A stretch of 64,000 bases of DNA from Parasponia andersonii. Lineage: Eukaryota; Streptophyta; Magnoliopsida; Rosales; Cannabaceae. Below, piece by piece: positions 35,751-48,332 of this stretch. Each line of letters begins with the position of its first letter. Position 1 is the stretch's first letter. The notes beneath the pieces are model-generated. The model saw nothing but the letters and a program-made list of their open reading frames with translations. It did no database searches and was not told the DNA's origin. Position numbers and translations under genes: made by a program. The stretch is taken from positions 528,109 through 592,108 of the forward strand of contig JXTB01000209.1 in the NCBI GenBank assembly GCA_002914805.1, written 5' to 3'.

Positions 35751-36115
35751 GCGTTGAAGGTAGCTATGGTCTGTGGAGACTGAGGAGAAGAGGAAGTTTC
35801 AGTTGGAAGCTTCTTTGGAGACTATTGAGAATCTAATAACATATGATTTTAGGTTGTAAATAACTCCCAGGTTAGAGATTAACTGAGTTCAGAGTAACGG
35901 GACATTTTTACCAAGTACATTTTTTTTTTTTTCACTTTTGTGTGTTTGTGTTTGTAACAAATTTATTAAGTACTATACTAATAGTTTTGAGTCTTTCCGA
36001 TCGGTATGTAGAGAAATGTCTAATGCATGTTCATATTTGCTCAATTTGATACGCATGAAATGAAAATTTACCATTTTGAGAGCAGATCTTTATAGCTTAT
36101 AATTACGATATTGTA
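35751..36115 (+). pseudogene. 3'-end relic of a third BLUS1-like copy
   Basis: The stretch 35751-35850 resembles the C-terminal coiled-coil codons of copy 2 (40090-40170), with shared words such as GTTGAAGG(A/T)AGCT and TTGGAGACTAT. The following ~260 bases match the 3' UTR of copy 1 (35170-35440), for example AAGTACTA, TTTGAG(C/T)CTTT, AGAAATGTCTA and TTTTGAGAGCA. No kinase domain precedes it. It is the tail of a lost tandem copy. Confidence 0.65.
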
Positions 36116-36667
36116 AGATGTGAACTTCAATTCCCTTACATGGTAATTGCTGAGCTACTTGCTTAGTTTTGAAATAGACTTTTTGGTGCATTATTCCAGA
36201 ACTAACCACATACGACGTACGAGCAAAAGCAGAAACATTACTAATAAATTGAGGACTAGATTCGTATAAAAAGCATCATTTTAAGGCTAAAGTTGTAGAA
36301 AAGACCATAATTCAAGGACTATTAGCAAATAAACCCTTTTTTTTTTTTTTTTTAAGAACGCTAAAAATCTCCCTGTTTTATTGAATATTATATTAGAATT
36401 ACGATTCCTTCAATATAATTTTTTTGCACTTATTTTGTAAAGTTAGATTTAATAAGAAATATCATCAAGACATTTTTCTATTTTTTAGCATAAACAAATG
36501 AAATGCATGATTTTTGTACCACTTTGGCCAATAAATTGACAATTATATCCTTTTAATTAAAATTTTTTATTGAGAGGCCCATGGTGAAATGTCAAAATTC
36601 CAAGTAGCATCTATCTAAACTGAAATTTTGGGTGCCCAAAGTAGACTATGACTATAATTCAAGGGTC

Positions 36668-36701
<34 letters not shown>

Positions 36702-37918
36702 TGCAAATTTAATATTTTAGTTTGACTTTAAGAGTATTGTCATTTGGAGCCCTTTACTCTTTAATTGGTATTTTCTGGATATACATCGACAATCCTTTAC
36801 TCTCTAATTGGTATTTTCTTGATATAGATTGATGATCCCTGCTACTATGTGTCAGTTTAATTGTTTACTTGTTAAAATACATATTTTTTGCATATAGTTT
36901 TAATTCTTAAGATGAATTATTTCGAATTTATCAAAAATTAGAGTGTAAGTTTGTGAAATTTAGATATTGAACAATTATTTTTTATTAATTAGTTTTAGTT
37001 CAAATTTGGAGTTGATTTCCTAGCAGAAATTTGCAATTTGAAGTATGTCCTCCAATTAATCTTCTGCAGGAAATACCGCCGAGCACATGCTATTTTTTTT
37101 TTCTTGTCCAATTTTATGGACGTTGATATAATTATTTTTGTTTATGGGGTATCATTGTATTTTGACCGAATTTAGATCATCTAAACGGATTTTTTTCCCT
37201 ATATTTATATTTAAAAATATTAAGTGCTTTCAAATGGAGATAAAAAGTACAGTGAAAAGTTGTTTTTTTTTTTTCCCTCTCTATTAGAAAAAATTCCTAT
37301 GTGACATCGTAGCGGAATTTCATATAATAAAGAACCTAATGTTAGCTTTCTTTCCGGAAAAATAAGGTAAATAAAAAAAAAAAAAAAAAGAAAGGCTTTC
37401 AATAATTACCGGAGGGAGACATGCATCCCACGATTGTACATGAAAATATAAGTCAACTAGTTAAGTTTAATTGCTTAGTTATATACGTAAATAAACATTT
37501 AAAAAAAAATAATAAAGCAATGCTGTTGATTTACACACAACTCCTCAATTCTGAATTTTGATTAATTGGTATAACATTCACTCACACTTAGGATAAATTA
37601 AAGTACGTATTACATAATTTAATCTCCTTTATATTTGTAAGCACGGATAAACTTCATATAATTAACCCTTAATTAAATATCGTTAATTAGGATTAGTTCT
37701 TTCTAACTACATTTTAATTAGTATAATTCATTACGAACGTTATTCAGTTTTAATTCGGTTACATTTACAATAACATTCCTCATTTTAAGTATAACTGCCT
37801 CCACACACACTCTCTCTCTCTCTAAAAGGCAGCTAGTTGTTAGTTATGAAAATCTAACGGCCTCGTTTCATTCTCTACCCAGTCATATTCAAAGATTAAC
37901 CACCGAATCTCCTCTCTT
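36116..37918. other. AT-rich intergenic DNA between kinase copies
   Basis: It contains an ATT microsatellite (36669-36702), several T-runs and A-runs (36335-36352, 37261-37275, 37373-37389) and no gene I can support. Homology to the promoter of copy 1 begins near 37680. Confidence 0.55.
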
Positions 37919-37926
37919 TATATATA
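37919..37926 (+). promoter_or_regulatory. TATA box of BLUS1-like copy 2
   Basis: TATATATA lies ~155 bases before the ATG at 38081 and corresponds to the TATA of copy 1. The last ~60 bases before both ATGs are nearly identical. Confidence 0.5.
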
Positions 37927-38080
37927 CCCCAAACTCACATTAATCGTTTCCCTTATCATAAAATATTCCATTCCAAGAAATTCTCCTACACACTCTAATC
38001 TACTACTATTACTACTACCAGATAGAAAGTTATACCTCCAAGAACCCCCATTTTCATTTTCTCCAAGAAACGACAACAAA

Positions 38081-40203
38081 ATGGACGTCGTTGATAGAGC
38101 TAATGAAGAAGCATCAAGCAGAGTCAACTTCCTGTTGAACTCTCAGCCTTACAACCTGCTCACCGAAATCAGTTCCGGACCAGAAGCTGTCGTTTACAAA
38201 GCCCAATGCCTCCCCTTATTCTCCGAATTAGCGGCCATCAAAACGATCGATTTTGAGGGTCGTTCGGTCCAATCTTCGATCGATCTCATTTGCGGCGCCG
38301 AGGTCTTGACGTCGTCTCTCTCCCACTCCAATGTCGTTCCCGCTCACTGCTCCTTCATGGCAGAAGATGAGAAATTCTGGGTCGTCATGCCGTTCTTGCC
38401 AGGTGGCTCCGTGCTATCGGTCATGTACGACAGCCAATTCGGCTATTCGGAGGCAATCGTTAGCGTCGTTTTGAGGGAAGTACTCAAAGGTTTGTTCTAT
38501 CTTCATTCTCTTGGGTCCAAACGGGTCGGTTAGGCTCGCGGATTACGGGACGTGCCGTATTGGGTGGCCCCATACGAGGGGTACGGTCCGAAGTGGAATA
38601 TTTGGACGTTGGGAATCGTGGCTATGGAAATGAGTTACGGAAGGCCTCCGCTGTCTCAACTTCCGGGTACGGAGTCTTTGCTCTTGCGGCTCCGAAAGCG
38701 ATTCGGGTCTTGGAAATACGAGAAGGTGGCCATTAGTAACCTGTGGAGTTTCTCAGAGGAGTATAAAGACGTGGTGTCGTTGTGCCTTGACAAAGATCCG
38801 GCGAAGAGGCCTCCGATGAAGATTTGCTGAAACACCCCTTCTTCTTGAAATATGACAAAATGGGGCCTGACGTCATCAAAAAAAATCTGGTGCGAGGATT
38901 TCCCAGCATTGAAGAGAGGCGCTCCTAAGCCAGAAAAACCAGCCTTGACAACTGGTTCGAAGGCAGACAGAGCAGTACCACCACTAGTGGTACTAAAGAG
39001 GAAAACGACAGGAAAGAAGAGGAAAACGACAACGAGAAGGGGAAGAAAGAGAAAACGACGACAAAATACCAGATTACTTGTTAAGAGGGCAAACGGGGGG
39101 GACAGAGATGGTTCATTAGTGCTTGGATTTACAACAAGGAGACAGACTTGATGGACCCTGTTTTCGAAACCGAGTCGAAGACCCATTCGCTGGTTCGAAC
39201 AATCGACACTTGGAATTTGAATGAAGTAGCCGCGGGGATGTTGCATGCTGAGATGAGCAGAGGAGTGACTTGGAGTATTAGTTTGGGAGATGGTGCGGGC
39301 GCATGGCGGCAGAGTAGTTGTAGTAGTAGCTGCTGTGCGGTTTAAAATCTATATATTGGTCAATGTCAAAAAGAGAAAATTAACGATCTGATTGGACGCG
39401 TCAGGTCGCATGAGAATTTTTTTGGTCAAGGTGCGACCTCCTCTGAATGAGTTAAGTGCGACCAATATAGAAAGGAAACTAGATCAAGTTTCATCAAACG
39501 GATAATCTATAAAGAAGGGGGAATAAAATTTCTCTTTAAAGATCGACCAATCGTTCCACTTAAGTTATTATTCAATTATATTGTTACTCAAATTGTATTT
39601 TTTGATTACACACTTACCCGTTTTCACAATTGGGAAACATTGAGCTACCCTCACCTACATAAAGGGAGTTCAATGCTGCTGTGAGGGACTTTTCTTTTTG
39701 GGAGACTTTTGGACTTTTACTTTTACTTCTTTTTTTTGGACTACACTCTGTATCTCTCTCTTTGGACTCTCACCTTGAAACTTAAAGAAACCCTTGTAAT
39801 TCTCCAAAAAATAGTGAAAGACAGTGGACGTAGGCTCATCTCTTTTGGGGCTGAACCACTATAAAATTCTTGTCTCTTTACTTGTTTTGATTGATCAACC
39901 ATTTTCACATACAAGCCACATCTTGCGACTTCCTAAATTCATTGTTGACAAAACCTCCGTCAACAGTAGCATTGATCTTTTTGCGATGTTATTAGATGGT
40001 TTAGAAAGGTCTAAGCTTGATTGGTGATGGCGAGTACTCAAGATTATTCGAAGTCGAGCAGGGAAAAGGAAATGGCTGAGCAAATTGAGGTGTTGAAGGA
40101 AGCTTTGGAGAAAGAGAAGAAGAGGAACTCAGAGTTGAATGATGCTTTAGAGACTCTCAGGGCTCAAGTTACTCAACTTTTGGCTGCAAGGAGGACTAAC
40201 TAG
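38081..40203 (+). pseudogene. BLUS1-like kinase copy 2, pseudogene with solo LTR
   Basis: The 5' UTR and the first 140 codons match copy 1. Two deletions relative to copy 1 follow. About 41 bases are lost at YLH (near 38505), removing the HGDLKTGN catalytic loop and shifting the frame. About 70 bases are lost right after DYG (near 38550), removing the activation segment. A further small frameshift occurs near 38818. A solo LTR (39331-39965) splits the C-terminal region; sequence homologous to copy 1 resumes at once beyond it (LFAMLLDGLE against LFPMFLEDVK). The coiled coil (40027-40203, EKEMAEQIEVLKEALEKEKKRN ...) is intact but out of frame through a one-base loss before 40027. No active kinase can be made. 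Confidence 0.88.
39331..39965. mobile_element. Solo LTR, Copia-like, with GTAGC target-site duplication
   Basis: The element begins TGCTGTGCGG and ends CCGTCAACA, an imperfect TG...CA inverted terminal pair. It is flanked by GTAGC on both sides (39326-39330 and 39966-39970). Inside are a TATA-like ACATAAAGGG (39657) and a downstream block (CTTGTAATTCTCC ... GACAGTGGACGTAGGCTCA ... GGGGCTGAACCACTATAAA) of the type found at the U5 end of plant Copia LTRs. No internal retroelement domains are present, so it is a solo LTR left by LTR-LTR recombination. Confidence 0.85.
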
Positions 40204-40319
40204 CTAGCTGATCTTTTTGGTCTAAGTAACTTCCTCAAGATAGAGACTAATTGTGTTATAGAGTCTTATTTTCTGTGTTTTAGTTTTAGTTTGAGACCAA
40301 TTAAGTACTATTTATATAG

Positions 40320-42625
40320 TTTTTTTTTTTGCTCGGAATAACAAGTTATTAAAAAGAGGAAAGTAGGTTGGTAGCCATATGTCGGGGCACCTCTCATAAA
40401 GCAAAACAACTAAAACTTTTAGATGAGAGAGCCCATTTAGCCATAAGGAGGATCTTGTCAAAATTATCTTTTGACATAACGCCTGCCGTAGCTTCCCCGT
40501 TCTTAAAGGTCATATCTATGAAGATTCTAATCCCGCCAAAGAACATAGTTGGCATAAAGTTAAGGGAGTACTCTGTTTTTCGATGTGAGCTAAATTATTT
40601 GTAGGCAAAACTAAAGCTTCTTGAAATTCTTTAACAATCGTAATCATCATTTTTAAGATAAAATTTTTGTTAACTTGTAAGTCCTCATGGAATTTTTAAT
40701 TCCTCGTAATCTAAATTCTGTCACAAAACACTGCAGCAAAAATAGTGAACTCCTTTTTCACTTCATGGTTGTAGTTGTCCTGATGATAAAGAGATTGAAT
40801 ATCTACTTCACCGACTTTAGCCCAATTGTCAAAGAGGTTTGATCCATTTGTAGATTCCTTTTGCTACCAAACTAAATGGATTTTACGACTCGACAGTGGA
40901 TAAATAAATGGACAATATTATCACTTTGGTCAGAGCAAAGCAGACAGATATTGTTGGTTGTCTTAAAGATCTGTTGTAGATTTTCACCCGTTAGGAGAGC
41001 ATTCTAACCAATTCTCCAAATAAGAAACTTTAATTGCTCATGCGAATGACTAACCTATGTCGGTTTAATTTCTAGTATGAACTTTTGGTAGAAAAATTCC
41101 CCGTCTTAAAATCCTTCCAGTTTAGGAGATCTAGCTGATTGTTAGATAAAAGAGGGATCTTCCTGTACTCTTCCACATAAGAAGGATTGAACCATGTCAA
41201 GAGTTTGTTTATGTCCCAGTCGCCATCGTCATATGCCAGAAGTTCTTTTAATTTAATATTATCCACTTTCTGAATCGGGTTGAAAGCCATCCTAATGTCA
41301 TCATAGTCTGCCCAGGGAACCTAAGGAGTGTTCCAAATATTTGACGAATTACTCCTACCAATCAGCAAGTTGCTCCTACCTCTGATAAAGTCTTATGTGG
41401 CCCATATGCCTTTCGCCACTGATGAGGTATTCCTTGGCAAATCTGTGTTCTAGAAAATCCCTTATTTGCAGTATTTTGTTCTAAAGATGGTAGTCCAGAG
41501 AGAAGTTGAGCTTGACGCTAACAACCACCCCAATTTTGTCACAAGAGTGAAATTAATATCTGAAAAGTGCCTTAGACCAATACCTCCACTTACTTTTATT
41601 TAGCATATTGAGTCCTAAGAAGTTAGAGCAAAAAAATGACGATTATCTATTCCTCCAGTCCACCAGAAGGGTCTCACCACCTTATCAAGATCCTCACATA
41701 AAGATTTAGGAAGCATAAATGTGGATATAGAGTAAACTAGAATACTTTGCACCACACTCTTGATAAGGGTTTTTCTGCCTGCTCGAGATAGAAGTTTGTT
41801 GCTCTATCCCTCCATCCTTGCATAAACTCGATCTTTAAAGGAATTAAAATCCTTAGTGCGACTGTTTGTTAAAAAAGAGGATTATCTAGGAAAGTTTCAG
41901 CTCCCATCATAACTTTGAAATCCAAAAAGTTGGTTATATCAATCTTAGTCAGATGAGAAGTGTTTTTGGAGAAAAAAAAATAACGATTTTTTGGGTATTG
42001 ACCTCTGCCCTGACCAAACTGAGTAATGATTTAGACACCAAATGAGTTTATTTACCTGTTAGAGATTGGCCCTGTAAAAAAAGAAAGTATCATCTACGTA
42101 TATTAAGTGTGAAATGGGAGGGCAATTTCTAACTATCCGGAATACTGGAGATATGACCAATTCTCTCCTCTCTAAGAATAAGTTTAGATAATACCCCACT
42201 ACACGTAAAGTTAAGAAGTAGGAAGATAGTGGGTCCCCTTGTCTAAGACCACAACCTGGTAAGAAGCTAGAAAAGGAAACAGAGCTTACACGGGTTATCA
42301 CCAATTTCTTGAAATGGTCACCAAAACTAAAAACTTGCATAACCCAATTTAGGAAGACCCACTCCACTCTATCACAGGCCTTAGACATATCAAATTTTAA
42401 CCCCATCAAACTGGTAGTGCCCGATCTCACTTTCATTGAGTGAATAACATCCTGGGCAAAGACCAAGTTCTGTGCGATCCATTTTCCCCGGGACAAAGGC
42501 CGATTGAAAAGGAGAAATTTTTTAGCTTGTTCAGCACCCCGCGTATTTGGTTAGCTAGGATTTTGGCCACCACTTTGTAAACAAAAACATGACTACAAAT
42601 GCCATCGTTTGTATGAATTTGGGCC
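40320..42625 (-). mobile_element. LINE (L1-type) fragment, 5'-truncated and decayed
   Basis: The minus strand holds reverse-transcriptase pieces: VYKVVAKILANQIRGVL (near 42570), KFDMSKACDRVEW, GLRQGDPLS and HLIYVDD (42496-42059). Toward the 3' end come the zf-RVT-type region (41290-41072, LLSNNQLDLLNWKDFKTGNFS) and a CLLCSDQSDNIVHLFIHC zinc-finger-like stretch (~40910-40970). An 11-base T-run at 40320-40330 is its poly(A) tail. The endonuclease domain is missing and there are frameshifts. It is inserted in the 3' UTR of kinase copy 2, since the sequence just left of the tail (GAGACCAATTAAGTACTATT) is shared with copy 1. Confidence 0.82.
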
Positions 42626-44897
42626 GAAGTAGGGTCAGCTAAGGCCAAACATGATTGATATGGTTCGGTCAGTGGCCTTATACCTCCATGAAAATCTATG
42701 GCCTCATTTTTTCGGCAGACCAGATTTTATCTCATGCATGCCCGCTAGGACCAATTTGCATTCTAACCGTACCTTTTTGTGCTTCTTTTCCCCCTATAAT
42801 GACAATGTTGGACCGGTCAAAAAAACTTTTGACATTTATTTTTACCATTATTATTATTTTTAATCATTTTCAATTAAAAAGTCAAAATTTTTTGACTAGT
42901 CCTAAAATAATCATTATTAAAAAGAGTCGGAAAAAAGAAATCATTTTGGCCAAAATTACTCCTAGTCAGATCTATTTCCCTATCCATTGAAGAAATTAGA
43001 GTCCACACCACCTGTGATTGCTGATAAATGAATGGTGCACCTTTCTCCTTTGCTCCAACAAATGCCGCCACTTCTCTTTGAAAAGTCCATTTTGCTCCTC
43101 TTGTTAATTTGGGGAAACGCAAATAGACCTTGTTCTCTCATCCCACTCATTTATAGTTTTCTCTATATACTCATCCATAATTTGATTTTGGTCAAAATTA
43201 ATTTTTTTTATGAATCTTCTCTGTTTGAGAGAACTTGATTTTATGTGATAAAATTTCCAAAAAAAAAAAAAATTGAAAAATTTCAGATGGTTCAATCTTT
43301 CTAGAAAATTCCGAATTATTTACTAAAATATCACTTTTAAAAGTTATTTAAAAAATATCATTTTGAGGGGTGCTTGAGATAACCAGTCAAAATAATTTGA
43401 CTAACTATTTCAAGTAACTCAACTAGTTACCTTTGGTAACTCCATTGGTTACATCAAATATCTTTAAAACACAAATTTTGAAGAATAAAGTGTTTTTTTT
43501 CTAAATAAATTTCAAAAGTAATATTTTTCAAAGTAAATTTTTATAAATAACATTTTTGCAAATATATTGAAACTGAAAAAATAAAAAAAATTTCCCATCG
43601 GGTATTTATCCATTTTGGACTTTTGTCTTGTATTTTTGGAAGAACCCCTAACTGTAATGACTTTTTTAAGGACTAGTTAAAAACTTGGGCTTTTTACAAA
43701 ATTCAAGACCCAAAGAACGAAAAATTGAAAACTCCCGTGCAGGCTGAATTTTTTGAAAAATCTTGGATGTATTTAGATATCACTTTTTGAATTGTTTTAC
43801 CAAAATAACACTTTCAATAAATATTTATAAAATACCATTTTCTCTTTAAAATTGGTATTCTTTAATGGTACTTGAGGTAACTAATTGGGTTATTTGGGAG
43901 AAACTAATCTCCTTACTTGAAGTAAGTAATTGATTTAGTTGAGGTAACTTGACTGATTATCTCAAATATATTTCAATTAATAAAAATTGGTATTTTTCTA
44001 AATTATTTTAAAATGATATTTTTCTAATTAAAGTCCAAGATTTTTCTAACAATTTCAAAATTCAGAATTTTATTTTATTTTTTAAAATTAGCATAAAAAT
44101 TCAAATTTCCTCCAAAAACTTTCGACATTTTTTCTTTGACCATTTTTACTTTTTTTTTAAGCATTTTTTTTGATTTTTTTTAAAAAAGGTTTTTTTACTG
44201 GTTCTAAAAAAATCATTATAGAAATGAGTCAAAAAAATTCATTTGGACTCCAAGCTGCTCCTTGTCAGGTCCATTTCCCGACACTTAGCCCCAAGTGCGT
44301 GTGTAATTCTTCCAGACACCATATTCCATTGTTATCTACCCAGTCACTGCTCAACATAGGGCATGTAATCTCTCTTTGAACATTTTGTTATTTCTTAATG
44401 AAAAGAATTTTAAAGGAATAGTTTGGAGAATAATGGAACATAATAGAAATTATGTCATCCATTCCTGATTTCTCTAGTTGTGTGAAGCATTCCACTAAAT
44501 TTGTAATTTTGTATCTGAATGGTTATTAATCCATAAGGGAGAATAAAGAGAATAAAAAAAAAAAGCAAAATTTGTCTTTCATATGTTTGCATACTAATTA
44601 GAATGAAAAAAAAAAAAAAAGAAATTATAGCCTTGTCACCTAATGTTTCTTATTCCTCTCCTTTTTTCTTCCACACATTCTCTTAGGGACTAGTAAATGT
44701 GACCCAAATGTATAAGTAAATATATGAATGAATAAGAATGGGAAATACTTCTCTTATTTTTATTCTCTTTACATCTCATTATGTATTAGTAAAGTGGCCT
44801 TTATCATTTTATTAATCAACAAAACAACCTTTTAGTTTACAAATTATAAACCAACTCACTTAATTCCGTATAGACAAAAGATATTATAAATGTTTTG

Positions 44898-44932
<35 letters not shown>

Positions 44933-47900
44933 NACGTGCATGATAAAATTTAATTTACTAAAACGATACCTATATGTAAGTAAAAAAAATATCTATTGGA
45001 TGCTTAGATATATGGGCACCAATCTAGTTGGTTCTTTCTTTTTACTTATTCATAGATATTATTTTTTTCAATAAAAATTCATTATGCACACCTTTTTCAT
45101 GGTAAAATGTGGAGAAAAAAAAATATAAATAATGAGTATTTATTTTTATTATTTTTTTAACAATTCAAATTATAATAGTCATTAGATTAATGATCCAACT
45201 GAAAAAAAAAACACATAGATATGTAAACAAAATTCCTAGTGGATTAAAAACCTATATATGTGTGTGTGTGGGCTAGTATTCACCTCAAAATTGAGGGTTA
45301 TTTGGATAAAATGACAAAGTGAGAAAGTAAACTTAGCAAAATAATCTTCATTTTTTCACATTAAGCGAAAGGATGATGGGTCAATGTCCTTTTGGTCATT
45401 TAAGAAGATTATTTTACAAATAAAAATTCTTGGAAAGTCATTTTATAAATAGGTATTTCTCTTAAAATTATTTTGTAAAAATCCTCAAATATAATGAGAT
45501 GGGGTACCAGTGGTGTTCAATACTACAACGACTTATCTGTCTATTATTAGATAATTTTAATTAATAAATTAGATCTTACATGAGTCCTATTTGAATTGAG
45601 TCCTATTTGAATTATAGTTATGATTAACTAATGACAAATTGACACATCATATATCTATGCCATTATTCAATAATTTGACAAGGAGACTTGGTTACGAGTT
45701 GTAATATTAATACCGAGTAACTTTTCTGTTTAAAAAATGTGTTAAAACAGTCGATTTTAATTGAATACATTTAATTAGCTTGTTCTAGAAAGATGACCAA
45801 GTTCAGTTAACCCATTTGTTAATGAAAGCCCCTTTTCTTCATCAAAGATAATTATAGTTGATTCTCCCTTCCAGTTGGCATTTAATGAAGCTTGCTTAGA
45901 TTAAATAAGGACAAACGACTTTGGCACTTTTTATTTTTTGAAACAATACTAATTTGATTTTAATTGGACTCTGACCACCATAGAATGTGACCTTGAGCTT
46001 TTATGGACACAGGAAAAATCACATGACAATATTTATGTTGGTTATGACCATTCTATAAATTTCAACTAATCAACCAGTCAACCACCAACTTCACACTTTC
46101 AAGCAATAATAACAAAATATTATAATAGTAATAATAATCAGTACAATAAACCACCATTTCACCCAAGAATAGGAAATGCATTACTAATATGTCTCGACGT
46201 ACAGTTCACTTTTAGAACAATCTCACGACTTGTAAATTAAAATGCATATGTTCACACATTTCTACATCTTTAGCAATTGAAGATCAAAAACCATGGAGAC
46301 CTTTAAGTTAGGACACTACATTTAATTCAATTACATGCTAATGCTATCATATAATAGCGTTGGGCTCATGAATATACACAACACACTATCACATTTTTTT
46401 TAAATGAGAACACAGTCTCATCTTATACGTATGTTATTCTATTTATATTGGGAAAAAAAAAATGAAAAAAGTGATTTAATACTGAAACAAAAATATGAAT
46501 ATATTGTTGCATTTAGTATTTTCAAAAGAAATGTGACCGGCTTCCCAATCCCAATACTAGCAAGGTAGGTCTGATCATGATGAGATAATTGAATATCAAT
46601 ATAGAATTATATACAATACGTAACAGAATATTAAAAGTAAAGCAGCACACTTTTCTCAACGTATGGTGACATCTTTGCATATGTAACCCGTGTCCAGTGG
46701 CCACTAACCCAAGTTTAATAAGATATACCCAAAATCTAATCTATATTATTTTAGTGAACAATCGATTAACTATTTGGTCAGCAGAGTAAAAAACAAAAGG
46801 ATAACAATCATAGTATAAATATAATGTCTCACGTAAAGATATAACATATTTTGATAATATGTATATTTATTTTCATTTAATAAGAATGAATTAGATTAGA
46901 CAAGTCATAAGTAGCAGATATTGATCCAATCAAATTACAAAAACCGAATTGTTTGGAAGAGATATTCCCTTGGTTTGAAATTGGACTAGCATCGTGTTCA
47001 AAGGCCAAAGCGATTTAAGATTTCTTTATTTTATCACTAAGCCGAACCTTTTTGTTTGTTCTATACGTTGTTTCTTCAAAGAGGGGTAGTTCTGTCATTT
47101 AATATGAAGCAAGTTTTGATTTTTCTTACCCGTTTTAGAAACTAGCTCCACTGTATTCTAGTACCTTCCATATTTGGACACTCCTTGCTTATGCAGGGTC
47201 CCCTATTATATTCGGAGGGGTGGGTTAGAGATCATGATCATTTTCATAGCTGATGCGACAATTATGGGGACATATTAGGAGATTTTCTTAACCAAAAAAA
47301 GAAAGAAAGAAAAAGGTTGTTAAGAAAGATTTATTTTTCATGATATTTATCTTTAGCGAAAATGAAATGATACCATTTTTGTAACGAATAAAACAATTAA
47401 TTTAAATGAGAAGTTGGCTGCCCAAACTCGTAATTTCGTTCTTTCCTTTTTAAAGAGGAAAAAAAAAAAAATAAGTGTGGGGTGATAGCTCATGCCTCGG
47501 TCTTTGAGTGTGACCAAATTAACTTTGAATTACTATTACAAAGCGAATTCAAGGGAAACCCACAAAAAAATTTGAAATTTACCTCTAATTTATCCATTAG
47601 AGTTAAATATATGAGACAATTTTTGACACATAATTTCTTTTAGTTTTGTCAGTTGACTTTAATTTTTAAGATATGATATTAATTTTGTGAATAGAAAACT
47701 AATTTGGAGCTTTTTTTTTTTTTACTTCAATTTTTTATACCCATTTCACATCAATTTGCCATCTACAAAAGTAAAGGTATTCAACGTGCGGACCAAGGAT
47801 AATACAAAAGTGACTTCAAGAGTCACTGTACAAATTAAATTCTCGAATAAAATTAAGACAGGATTAAGATCAGATGCATCTTAGGAATTGAAACACATCT

Positions 47901-48332
47901 CTATCAATTGGAAGTCTTACTCTCACTTTCCTTGAAGATATTCGTGACATCTAATTAGCTTACAACTATTCACTTTGCATGAGTCATATAGAGTCTCATA
48001 GATAATAGTTAACCTCAATCTAATTAAGGTACAACAACAGTATCCTTAATTAATTAGGATAGTACTTGAGCCCCACCAGCTCTAAGATAGTAGATACAAT
48101 TTACAAGATAAGCAAAAAGAAAAGATTATACATATTTTTTTAAAATTTTGGATATCTTGGCTTATCCTATTGAAAAAAAGAAAAAAAACCAAGAAAAATA
48201 AAGAAGGAAAGAACTAAAGAAACAAAACTTCGGTAGACACGAAGTTAATTACTCTGGACAAATCAAAGTAGCTGAATAAAGGGAATTTGTTTTTTTGGAA
48301 TGACCAAAATTTGGAGTTTGGAGACATTTGGC
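42626..48332. other. AT-rich intergenic DNA, no gene recognised
   Basis: About 5.7 kb contain no supportable gene. Inside are two diverged copies of a ~170-base segment (about 42826-42995 and 44115-44285), a TA microsatellite with an unresolved N (44899-44933), a GT-rich run (45258-45270) and many A/T runs. Short frames (42655-42990, 43032-43238, 44170-44379, 47687-47884) are lysine/phenylalanine/isoleucine-rich and look like chance. Confidence 0.55.
44899..44933. repeat. (TA)n microsatellite ending in an N
   Basis: An uninterrupted TA run of about 17 units is followed by an unresolved base at 44933, which suggests the true length is unknown. Confidence 0.9.

Noticed and set aside
44170..44379. 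69-codon frame in AT-rich DNA
   Set aside because: It starts in a T/A run and overlaps one of the diverged direct repeats, with no family resemblance.
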